Positions 9,936 through 22,205 of a stretch of 64,000 nt of DNA are shown piece after piece. A program made the translations under genes and the position numbers. The first letter of the stretch is position 1, and each line of letters starts with the position of its first letter. This DNA is from Raphanus sativus (lineage: Eukaryota > Streptophyta > Magnoliopsida > Brassicales > Brassicaceae). Below the pieces are notes generated by a model. That model did not search any database, was not told the origin of the DNA, and saw only the letters and a list, made by a program, of their open reading frames with translations. The stretch lies in the NCBI RefSeq assembly GCF_000801105.2, contig NC_079516.1, positions 17,762,998 to 17,826,997 on the forward strand, given 5' to 3'.

Positions 9936-11428
9936 TTTATTGAACCTTAATATTAACATGAAAAACAAATAACAATAAATTTTGTAAAAAAATACACCAG
10001 CACGAGTACGCAGATAAAAATGTAGTTGATATTTAACAAAGCATTTTAATAGTAGTTTCTTATTTTTCCACAGATGTGCCTTTGGGAAAAATTGGCCTAA
10101 TGAGCCTCTGGGCCAAGCAGACATGATCTAGTAATAAATCCAGTATATCAGGTTCCACAAAATTATCTAGTAGATATGTCCTTTAACTTAGGAAATTTAA
10201 TTCTGACAAATCATGTAAGGTGAAAAGTGTGTTAATTGGGTTATTATAGGTTTTCTCTTTGGTGTTTAAACCCGGCCAAACAAAGTCCAAACAGACTGAT
10301 GAGCGGGTAACACAAAAATATTGACGGATGGGTGGTCAGGAGGTGGCCTAAGCAAATCAAGCACATTGGTGCAGATAATTTTCGCTCATTCTTCTCAGTA
10401 AAGTTACATTCTTATGCGTACAATGCACTCGCGATTTAGACTTGCTCGAATTAGAAATTGTCATTTATGCTTGTCATCAATTAAAAGTCTAAAACTCATT
10501 AAACATGAGCTGTAAATCAAAATTTATATGATACCTAAAGATTTTAATTACAAACTATATTATCTCAAGTTATTACTTGTACTAAAAGTTTTGCTTTGTA
10601 GAAATCAGAAACCGAATTAAAATAATATATATAAAATATGTTAAGGAATTAAACAAAACGAAATAAAAACAGACTGAAAACGTTTTCATAAACGTAACAT
10701 ACAGTCGAGATACTATCTACTTCTTTAATTAAATATTCGCTCCATAATGAGATGGGGTACAATAAAATATCGAGTCTCAGAATACAATCATGTAAGACGA
10801 AACATACATCACTTATGATCATTTCGACGAACTATAAACTCTATGAAATACTCTTGAATTATTGAGTTATGCTAAGAGATTTTCTCTATTGGTCTCAGTG
10901 TAAAAATGAGAAGAATGAGGAGGAGACAAGTTATTTAAAGAGAAGTATTGGAACGGTTTTCCAAAACTATAAGAAAAATTTATCATAACCGTTGAGAAAT
11001 TTTTTATGCAATATCTCTCCTCTGTTGACTCGTTCTGATCTATTCCAAACAAATAAAATTTGTGTGTGTGTTTTAGACGAACTATGAGTCGTTTATACAC
11101 TAATCTCATATGTTACTTAATTTTTAGAAATGAAAAAGCAAAAGGTTAAACTTAATTTGGTCTAAAAAATCTTAATGGGCCAAAACCCAAAACCCAAAAT
11201 CCACGCCCAGCTGAACTGGTCGGCGGCAACACAGCGTTAGGAGACTTCCTTCTCCTCGAGCCATTTAGCATATGGCATATCAGTGTACATACATATATAT
11301 ATATATATATATACTACTCTATTTTTCTCTGCCTGGCCGATGTGAAACTCTTCCCGGTTGCTATTTTTCATTTAGTTGACACTTCATTGGATTTACTGCA
11401 CCTAAAATCCATGTCATTTACATTCATA
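9936..11428. other. Intergenic AT-rich DNA
   Basis: There is no supported gene. A 23-base (TA)n microsatellite lies at about 11291-11313. A somewhat less AT-rich patch at 11165-11345 (GGCCAAAACCC, CTGAACTGGTCGGCGGC) could be an old gene edge. Open frames at 9903-10124 and 10867-11109 show no family features. Confidence 0.55.
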
Positions 11429-11815
11429 TCTATATTATTAAAATAGAAGTACAAATATAAAATATCCCTAAAATTTTTCAACTTATTTACAATGACATAC
11501 CACTGAAGTAATTAAATGAATTTATTTTTAAGGAATCATTGCTTTTTCTTATTAAAATTGAAGTACAAAAATAAACTAGTTTACACTATTAAAACTGAAG
11601 TACAAAAATAAACTAACCCTTAACCTAACAATTTATTTTTAAGGAATCATTGCCTTTTCTTATTAAAATTGAAGTACAAAAATAAACTAGTTTACACTAT
11701 TAAAACTGAAGTACAAAAATAAACTAACCCTTAACCTAACAATTTAATTACAACTAACATTAAAACTGAAGTACAAAAATAAACTAACCCTTAACCTAAC
11801 AATTTAATTACAACT
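11429..11815. repeat. Tandem amplification of Helitron 5'-terminal sequence
   Basis: The Helitron start motif TATTAAAAnnGAAGTACAAA recurs at about 11435, 11550, 11587, 11661, 11698 and 11758, with a further copy starting the inner Helitron at 11905. A 111-base unit beginning AAGGAATCATTG occurs at 11530 and 11641. A 60-base unit (ending in CCTAACAATTTAATTACAAC) occurs twice between about 11698 and 11815. Confidence 0.85.
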
Positions 11816-11904
11816 AATGCCACTGGATAACTATCTAATGATTATAATCCTAAATTTTAGCATTTATTGTATTATCAGCATTTTAAACAATCATAATTAA
11901 TATA

Positions 11905-12672
11905 TCTATATTATTAAAATTGAAGTACATTCGGAAAATAACACTCGATTCATCTTAAATATTATAAGTTTTGCCACTGCCTTTTTCTTTTAAAATAGTA
12001 AATGAATAAGGAAATATTCCATAGAATACCAAACGTAATATCCTGTACGTTTATAACTGATTAATTAGTTTATATCTAACATATATGCAACATTATTTTA
12101 TAATGGTAACGAAGTATCCCGAATTTAGTGCTCGTGGCCATCAATTTGAATATCAAGCATATTTTTTAATAAAATCTACTGAAATTATAGTTTCTATAAT
12201 ATTTTAATTCACCCACAACATATGCTATACTTCTATAAGAAACTCACTCTCCGGAAACTATTGCTCCAACTACTACATAGAATAAATGTATATATTGCAT
12301 TTGCAGATACTTTATGGTATTGGTATATTCCAAAGCTAAAAACATAATTTAAAAAAAAAAGTTGAAAAAATCATAAAATTAATAATAATTCATAGAAAAC
12401 TACTGTAAAAATAAATAATTTTCAAAAAAATAAACAAAAAAACAATAGGTTCATATATGAATTAACTCAAAAATATGACTAAATTTTTTAAGGTATATAA
12501 CTTTGTAAAACTATTACTATAGTCTTTACGGGTCACAACATTTTAGTGACGCTCCTGTTACACAATACAGTGATTAAACAGTTTATTTATAAAACTGGAA
12601 CCATTAGATTGTAATTTTTGAAATGTTTATATATCATAAAACAAAGACCCGATTGGGCGGGTTATGATCTAG
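11905..12672 (+). mobile_element. Small non-autonomous Helitron
   Basis: It begins TCTATATTATTAAAATTGAA after host A and ends with the short hairpin ACCCGATTGGGCGGGT (12647-12662), then TATGATCTAG and host T (12673). Both termini fit the Helitron consensus and the A|T insertion rule. At 768 bp and without coding capacity it must have relied on a helper element. Confidence 0.75.
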
Positions 12673-13210
12673 TTTTTATTAAAAGCCCGGCAGCTTATAG
12701 TATTCCAACATACTTTATATAATATTAATATTTCAATTTGTTGGTAATATTTTGGTCTAATTCAAGTTCAACCTTCAAATTCCTACAATGAAGTGGAAAG
12801 TTTATTTTTCAAATTTCCATTTTTCCAATTTGTGATTCATTGGTTGCATTAGTGTTTTTTCTTTCCAACAAAAGGCTAATCTAATCTAAGAAGATTCCAA
12901 ACCCGCTAGCCAGCACGGAAGGGTTGTATTAGGTAAAAATGTTTGATTGTGATGTTTTCAAAAGAGGTAATGTACACATTGTACACAAGTATTTCACATA
13001 TAGAGTCAATATTTGCTGGTATTCAAAGCAATATATTATCGAATATTTTTCCAATAACGTTTTTGTTGATAGTTTAAACTTTATGATATAATAATGAATA
13101 ATTATATTTGACGTTGTAGTTGTAATTGTAAGTGGACAGAAATTTGGGAGGAAATGAGTCTTTATTACGAAGCTTAAGTTAATTGAACAAGTCAAAAGTT
13201 GGTTATAAGA

Positions 13211-13570
13211 TAAACTAGAGTTATTATGAAGCTTTTTGGTTTTGAAGAGTGGGAAGTTAGGGTTGTGAACATGGAAGCTAACAGAGGTACGCTTCGGTTA
13301 TACTTCAAAGTGTTATTAGTTGTGGATTTAAGCAATCCTATGTCACCTCGGGTCATCCGGGATGGCTGAATGATCTCTTTGTTAGTGAAAGGAGTTACGT
13401 CTACTTAGTTTATTTCACGAGAGTTTTTTTTATGGAGGTTAGGGTACGAGGGTTGCTGGTTTGTATGAGTGGGGTTGTTCTTTGTTTAAATACTTCCTGA
13501 AGGGAGATGGCTTGTAGGTCTGAGCATTGTTACTCTTTTAATATATCAAAGAGTTTTAGAGAAAAAACAA
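13211..13570 (+). pseudogene. Possible LINE ORF1-type fragment
   Basis: One plus-strand frame reads like a LINE gag-like protein segment: a 'FGFEEWEVRVVNMEANRGTL' stretch, then FKVLLVVDLSNPMSP. The pattern recalls the region before the CCHC knuckle in DUF4283-type proteins, but stops and shifts follow quickly and no zinc knuckle is seen. It may be an old insertion or Helitron cargo. Confidence 0.3.
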
Positions 13571-16503
13571 AAAATAAATTAAAGTTTGATCCGCACGTCT
13601 ATGCAGATTTTTTATTTTATTTTATAAATATAATTTTGATATTAACATAAAATTTTTAAATATATGATTTACATTTTAGTGTTACGTATTGCGTAACTGT
13701 ATAGTATTACTGTTTAAGTTTCTTATTTGATATTATTAATATATAATTATTCATATTATACATTTTAACTTAATATTTATTGTTATTATATAATAATATA
13801 TTTCCCATTTCAATACAATAAATTCATAATCTGAAATAATCAAATAAAAAATCTCCTTCAAAATATTGTTTTTTTTTTAATTTTCAATCATTTGCATACA
13901 ATACATTTCTAAAATTTATTTAGTTATACTATATAAATATATTTGTTTAAGATAATTTATATTTTCATGTTGTATATTTTAGAACTTACCAGTTTAGTAT
14001 ATCACGGGATTTTATAAGTAAATACATTATTTTGTTTGATTAATTTAACTCTACTATTTTATTAAATTTATCGATATAGTATATTTTTGAATGTTTTATG
14101 GCATTAGGTTTTCTGAATTTTTTTTTATAAAATCAAGATTTCAAAATATTATACTACTTTAGATTTTTTTACAACATAACTTTTTCGTGTTGCATTTCAA
14201 AACATTATAATTTAGCATCTATGATTTTATATTTGTAAAATTTGGTTTATTATCATTTTGAGTTTGGAATATTTGTTTTTAAAATTTTATATTTGGTCTA
14301 AGAAAATTGAAAAGTTACACAACTATTTTGAGTTTTGAAGATTATATGAATTTTGAATTTTTGTTTTACTAAATTAATATGTTATTTTATTGAAAAAATT
14401 AAACTTTTGGTAAACTTTTTATATTTTCTAAACAGATTTTTATAATTTAAAATAAAAATTAAACTTATAGTTAATATTAATTTGTCATTAGTACCTTTAA
14501 TATTACAAAAAAATTAAAGTTTCCTAATAGCATATTTTGTAAATAACACATGAAATAAAGGTTAGTTATATATTATTATATTTTGAAGTATAAATGCTAA
14601 CATGTTTTCCCTACAAATTCTCAAATCTTCTATATTTTCGTTTACCACAAAAAGTTATTTATTTCTTGCATAAAACAATAAAAAGTTTTAAATAGTTATA
14701 TGTCTAACCATTCATAATAGTTTGGTAGTTGACATGACGTGTAATGGAAACCTAAATTTTAATAGAGCAATATGGGTAAAAGTAGAGCCAGTCTAAGAAA
14801 TCTATGAGCCAGAAGCAAGAAAAATTATTGGGCCTGTTAGTATCTAATCTATTAATTTAGGGTTCTTTTTTATCTACTATTAACAAGTCATAGTAGGACC
14901 ACTTAAAGAATTAGTCAATATGACATATTTGATTATTTGTATTAACAATAAACCAACTATAAATATATTAACAATAAACCAACTATAAATTTAATTTTTT
15001 TAATTATAATAAAATCTGTTGAGAAAGAATCTAACAAAATCTTAGTTTAAAATTTAATATTTTTTTATAAATAACACATTAATATATTTCGAAATTAGTA
15101 ATATAATATTATTATAAGTAAATTTAACTAAAACTTATTATAAAAAAGAAAATAAAAAATTCTTTATACTAACTTTTTATAGATTCTATGATATATTCCG
15201 TATTATATAAAATAGAAGTGCTATATGAATTAAATATAAAAAATATATTAAATAGGTAAATTAACAAAAAAATATATTTTATTTTTAACTTAAATAAATT
15301 ATTGATCATCATTATAAGGGATTAAACTTCTAAAACTATATAATACTTTTATATTAAAATAAATGTATTAACATAAGTTAAAATTTTATATTTACAGCCA
15401 TACATTATCTTTTTATTTATTTTGAAACTATTAGCAATATAGTGCTTAAAAATGTTTATATACAAAAATATAATAGTATATAATAACCTTTAGTTCATAT
15501 ACTATTAAAAATATGTTATTAGTAAAATATGAAATTTCAGTAATTCATTTAAAATATTAGTGACAAAAAATCAAATTTTAATTATAAATTTTGTTTTATT
15601 TTAATTGTAACAAAATTTGTTGATAAAAGAATTAAAAATATCACCAAAAATTCAAATATTTTATAAAATGATACAGTAATGTACTACCAAAACAAATTCA
15701 AAATTCATGTATTATTCCAAACTCAAATAGTTGTGTAATTTTCCAAAGTTGTCTCGAAAAATATATTATTTTGAAAATAAATATTCAAACTCAAAATGAT
15801 AATATTTCAAATTTTACAAAAGACAAAATCATGGATAATAAAGATTAACTTTTTGAAATGTACCTGAAAAAAACTAACTATATATGTTGTAAAAATTTAA
15901 AGTAACCTAATGTTTTGACGTCTTAATTTAAAAAAAAAAATAGAACTTAATATCATAACATCCAAAACAAATATCCTATATAATAAATTTAATAAAATAG
16001 TATGATAGATACTACTATGTATAAAGTTTACTAAAACAATAGGATTATATTATTTAAAATAAATAAATCCCGTAAAATACTAAAATGAGATATGTTAAAG
16101 TATATTTTCTTAAACACAACATGTAAATATAATTATTTTAGTCATATTTATTTTCTATAATATAAATAAATAAAATTTAAAAATGTATTATATGCAAAAT
16201 GTTTAAATTAAAGAAAACAACATAATTTGAATGGGGTTCTCTATTTGAGTATTTCATATTTTATTTTATTTTACCTAACTCGAAAATATATTAGTAAGTA
16301 ATAAAATCAATAACAAAGTAATTTTTTTTTAAAAAACCATTATATATTAATAATACTTAATAAGAAATATAAACAATAATATGATATAGTAATACAATAT
16401 ATAACACTAAAATAGAAATTATATATTTAAAACATTTTTAATAATATAAAATATATTTTAAAAATATAAATATATCCGCACGAACGTGCGGGTTAAAATC
16501 TAG

Positions 16504-18142
16504 TTGAGTATTAACTTTGAATAAAAAATACTGTAAAATGTAGAGAGAAGCTGTAACCCATTATCTTAGACAGCTAACTGTAATGCCATAACCAACTTAT
16601 ATATAAATACTAGAGGAAGCCCGCGCGTATTTTTTATTCAAATTATATATATAATTTTAAAATAAATTTATTTATTTTTATAAGCAATTTTTGTTTGTTC
16701 GGATTTGCATTTAGATGTTCGTTTGTTTTTATATATTTTGCGACAATTTCTAGTTCCATTTTTAGGTTACATTAAGATACTAATACTACATATTTTTAGG
16801 CGTCAAGTTATATTATAGCTTGTCATTTCTTCTTCTTGTTCTTTAATATACATTGTGTTATAATCCTAAACTTCTGTGGGTATTATAAATTTTGATAAGA
16901 TAGATTTTTTCATTTTATTGGTTGAGAATTTTCGTTAGCATGTAATTTAGACAAAAGATATTAGTAAATGAAAAAAATTGAAAAAGAATATATTAAATGC
17001 AACAAAATTAAATTGCATTTTAACGGAAAAAAATAAATTAAATTGCATCAAGAGAAAGTATCAAAAGAAAAAAACAATATGAACATGGCAGAGAGAAGCC
17101 AGGTTATGTATTATGGGGTCCTGTGAACCCATAATAATAATTTATATTTTAAATTCCATGTGAGAAAACAACTAAAATCTGTTAGTTAAGGTGGAAGGGT
17201 CATGCTGTACACCTACATTAAGTATTAACCAAGGTTCGTTTCCTTACTCTGCTTATTTTCTTTTTCATTTTTAATGGTGCACCCACAAGATGTATGGTCT
17301 AGATTCGCCCCTGGAGCTTGGTGTCAAGAAGTTTGCTAAAACAATTCACGTAGTCAGTCGGGTCATGTTTAATATCTTAACGATGAAAACATTTGGTTAG
17401 GATAGAAAAAAAATAATGAATGTAAATACTACATTCGAGCTACAAATAGTTTTCCTATAAATTTTGTTTTTGTTTTGAGGGGTGAGGGGGAGAGATGTAT
17501 GTAGTATGTTTGATTTACATATGATTACCCAGTGTCATATATATATATATTTTTTAATTGTGATACTTCTCGGTCTGTTGTGGATAAAATAGTGTATTTC
17601 GAAAATTTAATTTTCAGTGGGGATTATTTTAGAAGCTTGACCTTGTAATTCTTAAGTTGTAACAGAAGATCAGTGTGTTGTGTGTATAGAATCATGGAAA
17701 AATGTATCATCAAAAGAAAAAAAAAATTATGCATGGCTAATGCATGTGTTTTAAAGACTATAATATCGATCCTCTACTCTACCATAATATTTTTTGAAGC
17801 TGAAAAAATGTTACATAGTTTTCTTAGTAAATAGATAATGCATATGCATTTCTTTTTGGCAAAAAAAAAGATAATGCATTTCTTCAGCTTTCTGCGGTAA
17901 GGTCTCTTACTGTATAGAAAACTCTTTCTTTACGTCGTCAACACAATTCTCCCCAAAACAGCTCAAGTCACCATGTATGAAGTCACTGGGAAAATAATTA
18001 GTAACTAAAAAGAAACAAAAATGTATTTTGGTATCGATTAAACTCACCAGTTAATGAACTCTACACCTCTAGCTGCAACTTCCTCTGAGGTCTCTCTTGA
18101 ACTCGGCTTCCACAAAATATGTGTGTTCTGTGTTGACAACTG
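16504..18142. other. Intergenic DNA with an isolated minus-strand Helitron 3' terminus at 16610
   Basis: ACTAGAGGAAGCCCGCGCGT at 16609 is the reverse complement of a Helitron 3' end (ACGCGCGGGCTTCCTCTAGT), so a minus-strand element probably extends rightward from 16610. Its 5' end was not located. The rest to 18142 shows no gene. The stretch 17890-18140 is less AT-rich and could be the 5' region of the small gene that follows. Confidence 0.5.
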
Positions 18143-18536
18143 ATGGTGAGAGAGATGTTAAAAGTAGTTGGAATAATAGGAGGACTGGTCGGAGCTCAAG
18201 TATTTACGCCAGAAACTCGGAGGTACTGACTGTTTAGTCAGTTGTTGTGTCTTGTGTTGACCCGCTTCCTAACAATCTTCTGCACCTTTGCATTGTTTAT
18301 TCCCATTAGTCCTCTTGTGCTTTTCTTCTTCAAAGGTAACTTTTATTATTATCACTACTCTTTGATACAACTGAAATATATCCAAACATTTTTTAATGTT
18401 TTTTTGTTTGTAAATTTTAGATTTTTTTGAAAACGGTTTTAGTTTTGTGGTGGTTGGTATTTACAGGAAAATGTGGCCCAGAAGTCTAAGTTTCAAGTTG
18501 AAGAAAAAACTGGTTTTGGTTGCTCTTGTTAGGTAA
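18143..18536 (+). CDS. Candidate small two-exon protein (49 aa)
   Basis: Exon 1 runs 18143-18222, from an ATG to a donor CGGAG|GTACTG. Exon 2 runs 18467-18536, after a T-rich tract and TATTTACAG, and ends in TAA. The spliced frame is continuous across a phase-2 junction. The N-terminal half is hydrophobic and glycine-rich (VVGIIGGLVGAQVF, residues 8-21), followed by TPETRR. The C-terminal half is basic then hydrophobic (FKLKKKLVLVALV). This would suit a small membrane- or mitochondria-associated protein, but I do not recognise a family. It lies in a non-TE island and is convergent with the minus-strand gene downstream. The junctions are predicted by eye; a non-coding RNA or chance splice motifs remain possible. 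Confidence 0.4.
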
Positions 18537-19080
18537 AGTTCTTTTAATGTATGTATGGTTTTGATTCCTACATGCTTACTTATGATTATAACATGTGATT
18601 AACTAAGAGAGAATATCTATGTGAAACAGAGTTACTCAGAATTAGTAATAGCATGTATTCTCTAAGTTCTTGGTCACGTATAACATCTAAGTTGTCATGT
18701 GAAGGCATTAATGCTTCTTCAGACTGTAATTAGCAGAAGAGCCGTTGAGAAGTTAATCAAATCTCACTTATTTCTTCACTCTGTTTTTTCTCAATACTTT
18801 TGTGTATATTATTATTAATAATATATTTGCATATATGGTCATATCTACATGCACTTACACATGTATATCATTCAATAATGGTTTAAAGTATAGATCAATG
18901 ACTTAGAAAACAGTAAGATTCTTGTCCTTTTATAAGATGGCCCTTCATCTTGCATCTTAGCTTCATCACTCTAACAGAGTAAGCATGAATAAGATCTATG
19001 CATAAACTTGAAGTAAGTTCTGAACCTACTTTATTCATCAGAACCGAAGGAAAGCATAATCAGCCATATCACTCATCTTC
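18537..19080. other. Intergenic spacer between two convergent candidate genes
   Basis: This holds the probable 3' regions of the plus-strand small gene and the minus-strand multi-exon gene. No other feature is seen. Confidence 0.5.
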
Positions 19081-20194
19081 TTAATCCTCCCAAACATAAG
19101 CAATATCATTTTTAACGTGACTACTAATCTTCCACTTGTTCCAATCTATGTAGACAGAATTTTCATCAGTCCCCGCTGAAATGGCTTCTCCATGAGCTGA
19201 TGTTATTGGGACTTCTCAAGTTTCTGTTATAACCCACACAAATAAGGAAACATAAGCTCAAACTTTTGTAGCCAGATCACAGATAAAAGAGCGGGTAAGG
19301 GTAGTGGCATGACCCTTATGCTCGAAAAGAGTGGACTTCAATCGCTAATCAACAAAGGAAAAGAGCAGGTAAGAATAATGAAGTAAGCTTGTGCAGATTG
19401 CTTACCTTAGTTGATTGAATCTCTTCCTGCTGTTCTCCTATGATGCGTTTATGAGTTTCGATCCACTCTACCTTTCATGCGTTTGAATTCATACCACACA
19501 AATCTGGCTTCAAGAGAAGGTACCTCACAACTCTTTCCAAAAACAAGCTTTGCAAAATCATGTTTCTGTTTTCTGATTTTAGCTTCCCCTGATTTACATT
19601 CATCTGCAGCTGTAGCATTGCAACTTTCCATCTGCACAAGAAAGGTTAAAAAAAAATACAATTGTTACTATTAGCTTACATGAGTCTGATATTCAATAAG
19701 ATAAGCAAATACAAAGGTAGATACTTGCACATACATTTTGATATAGAGCGAAGATATGAAACTAAGCTTTTAACTCATCTAACTCACCCTAAGTTGGTCT
19801 TCAAGATTTTCCGTAATAAGAAACAGAAACACATGTTTCATGAGCAGAATTTGATCTTATCAGTAGCACAAAGAATCAAAAATGGCTGGCTCTAACCTAA
19901 TTCTGATTTGAAGATAGAAAGATGTTTTTTTACTTCAATCCAATCAACCGAATGTGATCATGATGCTCAAGCAACCTCATCATCTCCAACGTTTCAGTTT
20001 TGATTCCTTTCTGAATAATGAACGACCCCTTTTCAAATCGGAGAAAAAAACCCTCGTATTAGCGATATCAAAAGTAGTCAGTATGAGATATATGAGATAC
20101 AAAGAGAAGATGAGTTCAAGGTAAGGGACCCTACACATATTTCACGCCGGCTCTCAGATCCAAACAACGCTTTGAAGACACCTCGTGGAAGCAT
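19081..20194 (-). pseudogene. Uncharacterised multi-exon gene, possibly inactivated by a frameshift
   Basis: Reading the minus strand, exon-like blocks with plausible splice sites occur in order. An ATG exon at about 20194-20136 begins MLPRGVFKALFGSESRREI. A second exon at 20028-19934 (AAAAG|GGG to TTGAA|GTAAAA) contains 'SFIIQKGIKTETLEMMRLLE'. A short block near 19790-19810 reads TENLEDQLR. The main exon at 19631-19406 (TTGTGCAG|ATG to ACTAAG|GTAAGC) reads 'KIRKQKHDFAKLVFGKSCEV', then VEWIETHKRIIGEQQEEIQ. A last block ending at the TAA at 19081-19083 reads SVYIDWNKWKISSHVK. The main exon changes frame at about 19472 ('KRMK' then VEWIE needs one base fewer), which suggests a 1-bp insertion, or an intron I misplace. 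The family is not recognised. It is flanked by a retroposon at 20444. Confidence 0.45.
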
Positions 20195-20443
20195 GAATCA
20201 AGAAGATTAATCAGGAATCAATTAATCAGATGTTACAGTCGTGAGAAGAATCGCAATCGTCACGCCTAGCTGTCGCATGAAGAGGAGCGATGAACGCTGC
20301 GGTTTCCTTTGGACACGTGTCACTATTCTATGAAATGAGTTTCCAGCCTGTCATCCTATGTGGCATAGCTCAGGAGAGAGCAAACTTAACTTTATATAAA
20401 TATAAACTTATTGGAAACATACAACCAAAAATTACTTATTCTC

Positions 20444-21295
20444 AGAAAGTTAACCATCGAGAGAGTCGAGAGCTAGAGCTAGAGAGAGAAAGGTGCCATG
20501 AGTTCTTTTTCCGGCCGACGTCGGGGCTCTCACAGCTACCGTCGGTCCGGTTATGGTTTTCTTTTTTCTTTTCTTTTGCATGTCTGGTTTGCGAGGGAAA
20601 GGCTTCCTCTTCTCCTTTCTGTTTGGATTTTGATATGAGGTGGTAAAGCTCCGGGATGCGGAGGCTCATATATCTCTGTAGCCATCGGCTAAGTGTCCGG
20701 GGGGTGGAGGCTTCTGCAGCTTCGCCGTCGCTGTCTAAGTTTCCGGGGGTGGAGGCTTCTTCAGCTCTGCGCCGCCGGCTCCAGGATAGTTCCTATGTGT
20801 GTGGTGGTCTCGTTACCCTTCAATCTACTCTTTGTCGGCTTTGTTTCTCTGGATGAGATCCCAATAGAGATTGATCGATGCTCTCCGAAGATGAAGCCTA
20901 CGTAAGGAAGGGATCGATTTCAGATCTAGGTTAAAGATCGTGTCTGAAAGCTTGGCGACCGGATGAGATCTCAATTGGGTTTGATGGATGCTCTCCGCTG
21001 AAGTTTGTCAGACGATGAAGGTGTTTGTGATGGTGAGTCGCTGGTGAAACGATGGTTAGATCGTCGGCGGTGGAAAGGTTGAAGCGATGGGTGACACGTG
21101 TCCTCAGCGTCGAGGATAAGATTAGTGGTCTCCGCTGTGTGTTTGGGCTTGTAGGGTTGTAGGCTTAGCTCTTTCGTTTTGCGTTGCTGTTTGTTTTTGG
21201 GCCCTTTAACTTTGACCGTTGGTTGGTTTGTAATGGGCCGTGTTGTAGTTTCTTGTTCTCGGTCTATGTCCTTTAATAAATCTCGTTGGGAAAAA
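20444..21295 (+). mobile_element. Non-coding poly(A) retroposon, Sadhu-like in size and structure
   Basis: The 852-bp insert ends in CTTTAATAAATCTCGTTGGG followed by a short A run. It is flanked by near-perfect 14-bp direct repeats (AATTACTTATTCTC at 20430-20443, AATTACTTATTTTC at 21296-21309), the marks of target-primed retroposition. It is GC-richer than its surroundings and contains internal repeats ('GGGGTGGAGGCTTCT' twice near 20700-20760; GATGAGATC...GATGCTCTCCG near 20852 and 20962). There is no long ORF. Non-coding poly(A) retroposons of about 0.9 kb are known in Arabidopsis as Sadhu; membership of that family is inference. Confidence 0.7.
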
Positions 21296-21309
21296 AATTA
21301 CTTATTTTC

Positions 21310-21455
21310 TGTCAGCCGGAAGCAAGAGTTTAGTCTGTTTCCACTTAGGACCGGTTCTGAATAAAAAAAACAAGAAAGAGATGAATAAATATGCATTTTA
21401 TGTCAGCCGGAAGCAAGGGTTTAGTCTGATTCCACTTAGGGCCGGTTCTGAATAT
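21310..21455. repeat. Direct duplication, about 88-bp period
   Basis: 'GTCAGCCGGAAGCAAGAGTT' near 21313 recurs as 'GTCAGCCGGAAGCAAGGGTT' near 21400. Both copies run on to a GGTTCTGAATA end. An A-run separates them. It lies between the retroposon and the LINE fragment and may be a trace of how the latter inserted. Confidence 0.75.
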
Positions 21456-21459
21456 ACGG

Positions 21460-22205
21460 GTGGACTTCAATGGAAGACAAGAAGAAGATCCACTGGCTGA
21501 GTTGGAAGAAAATGTGCTTGCTGAAGAGTCTAGGAGGGATGGGTTCAAAGATATTCACTTGTTCAACCAAGCCTTACTGGCAAAACAGGCTTGGAAGCTG
21601 TTGAATGACTCGGAATGCCTTCTCTCCAGGTTCCTTAGAAGCCGTTATTTTGATGGGAAGACCTTTGATGAGGCAAGTATGAGGTCTAGACCTTCCTATG
21701 GATGGAGAAGCATTATGTTTGGAAAAGAACCGTTTGATAAAGGACTGAAGCAAAGGATTGGATCGGGATCTAAGTTTCTGGTATGGGCGTCTCCCTGGCT
21801 GAATGATAGAGTATGGATGAGAGCACCCTTGATGAAGAACCAGTTTATCAACATAGATTTACGGGTATCTAGCCTCCTTAATCCACAGACAAGAGACTGG
21901 GATCTTGCAACTTTAAATGATATCTTTTACCCTGAAGATGTTCACCTCATCTTGAAGATCAAAGTAGCAGTGGGAGAGGAGGATTTCAAAGTTGGAAGTA
22001 CAACAAGAGTGGAGCCTATATGACCAAATCAGGGTATTGGGTGGGCTATACCTTAAGCTCCTCGCAGGCAAAGATGGAGGCAGAGGCGTTGCCTTTCGCT
22101 AAACCCTTTGAAGGAGAGGATTTGGTTCCTTAAGATACCACCTAAACTTAAGATTTTCTTGTGGAAATGCATGTCCATGGCTCTCCCCATAGCAGAGAGA
22201 TTACC
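21460..22205 (+). pseudogene. LINE ORF2 3' fragment (RT C-terminus and zf-RVT)
   Basis: Across three frames this gives the C-terminal part of a plant LINE ORF2: [12 protein letters not shown], then '[20 protein letters not shown]', 'FLVWASPWLNDRVW', then WKYNKSGAYMTKSGYW and finally PPKLKIFLWKCMSMALP. Frame changes at about 21543 (one base missing within GGGATGGG-TTC) and about 21983 show that it is dead. The endonuclease and polymerase core are absent, as expected of a 5'-truncated LINE insertion. It is not from the same copy as the minus-strand LINE at the left edge of the window. Confidence 0.85.

Larger units (their letters stand above)
11429..16503 (+). mobile_element. Helitron cluster (outer 5' end 11429, 3' end 16503)
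   Basis: The left end, A|TCTATATTATTAAAATAGAA at 11429, is a Brassicaceae Helitron 5' terminus. The right end has the hairpin CCGCACGAACGTGCGG (16475-16490) followed by GTTAAAATCTAG and host T, the Helitron CTRR terminus. There is no Rep/helicase ORF. Several other termini lie inside: a complete inner Helitron at 11905-12672, a degenerate minus-type end near 13577 (TTTGATCCGCACGTCTATGC) and a degenerate 5' end near 15198 (TCCGTATTATATAAAATAGA). The true partner of the 16503 end may therefore be an internal 5' end. The block is best seen as nested, decayed non-autonomous Helitrons. Confidence 0.65.
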
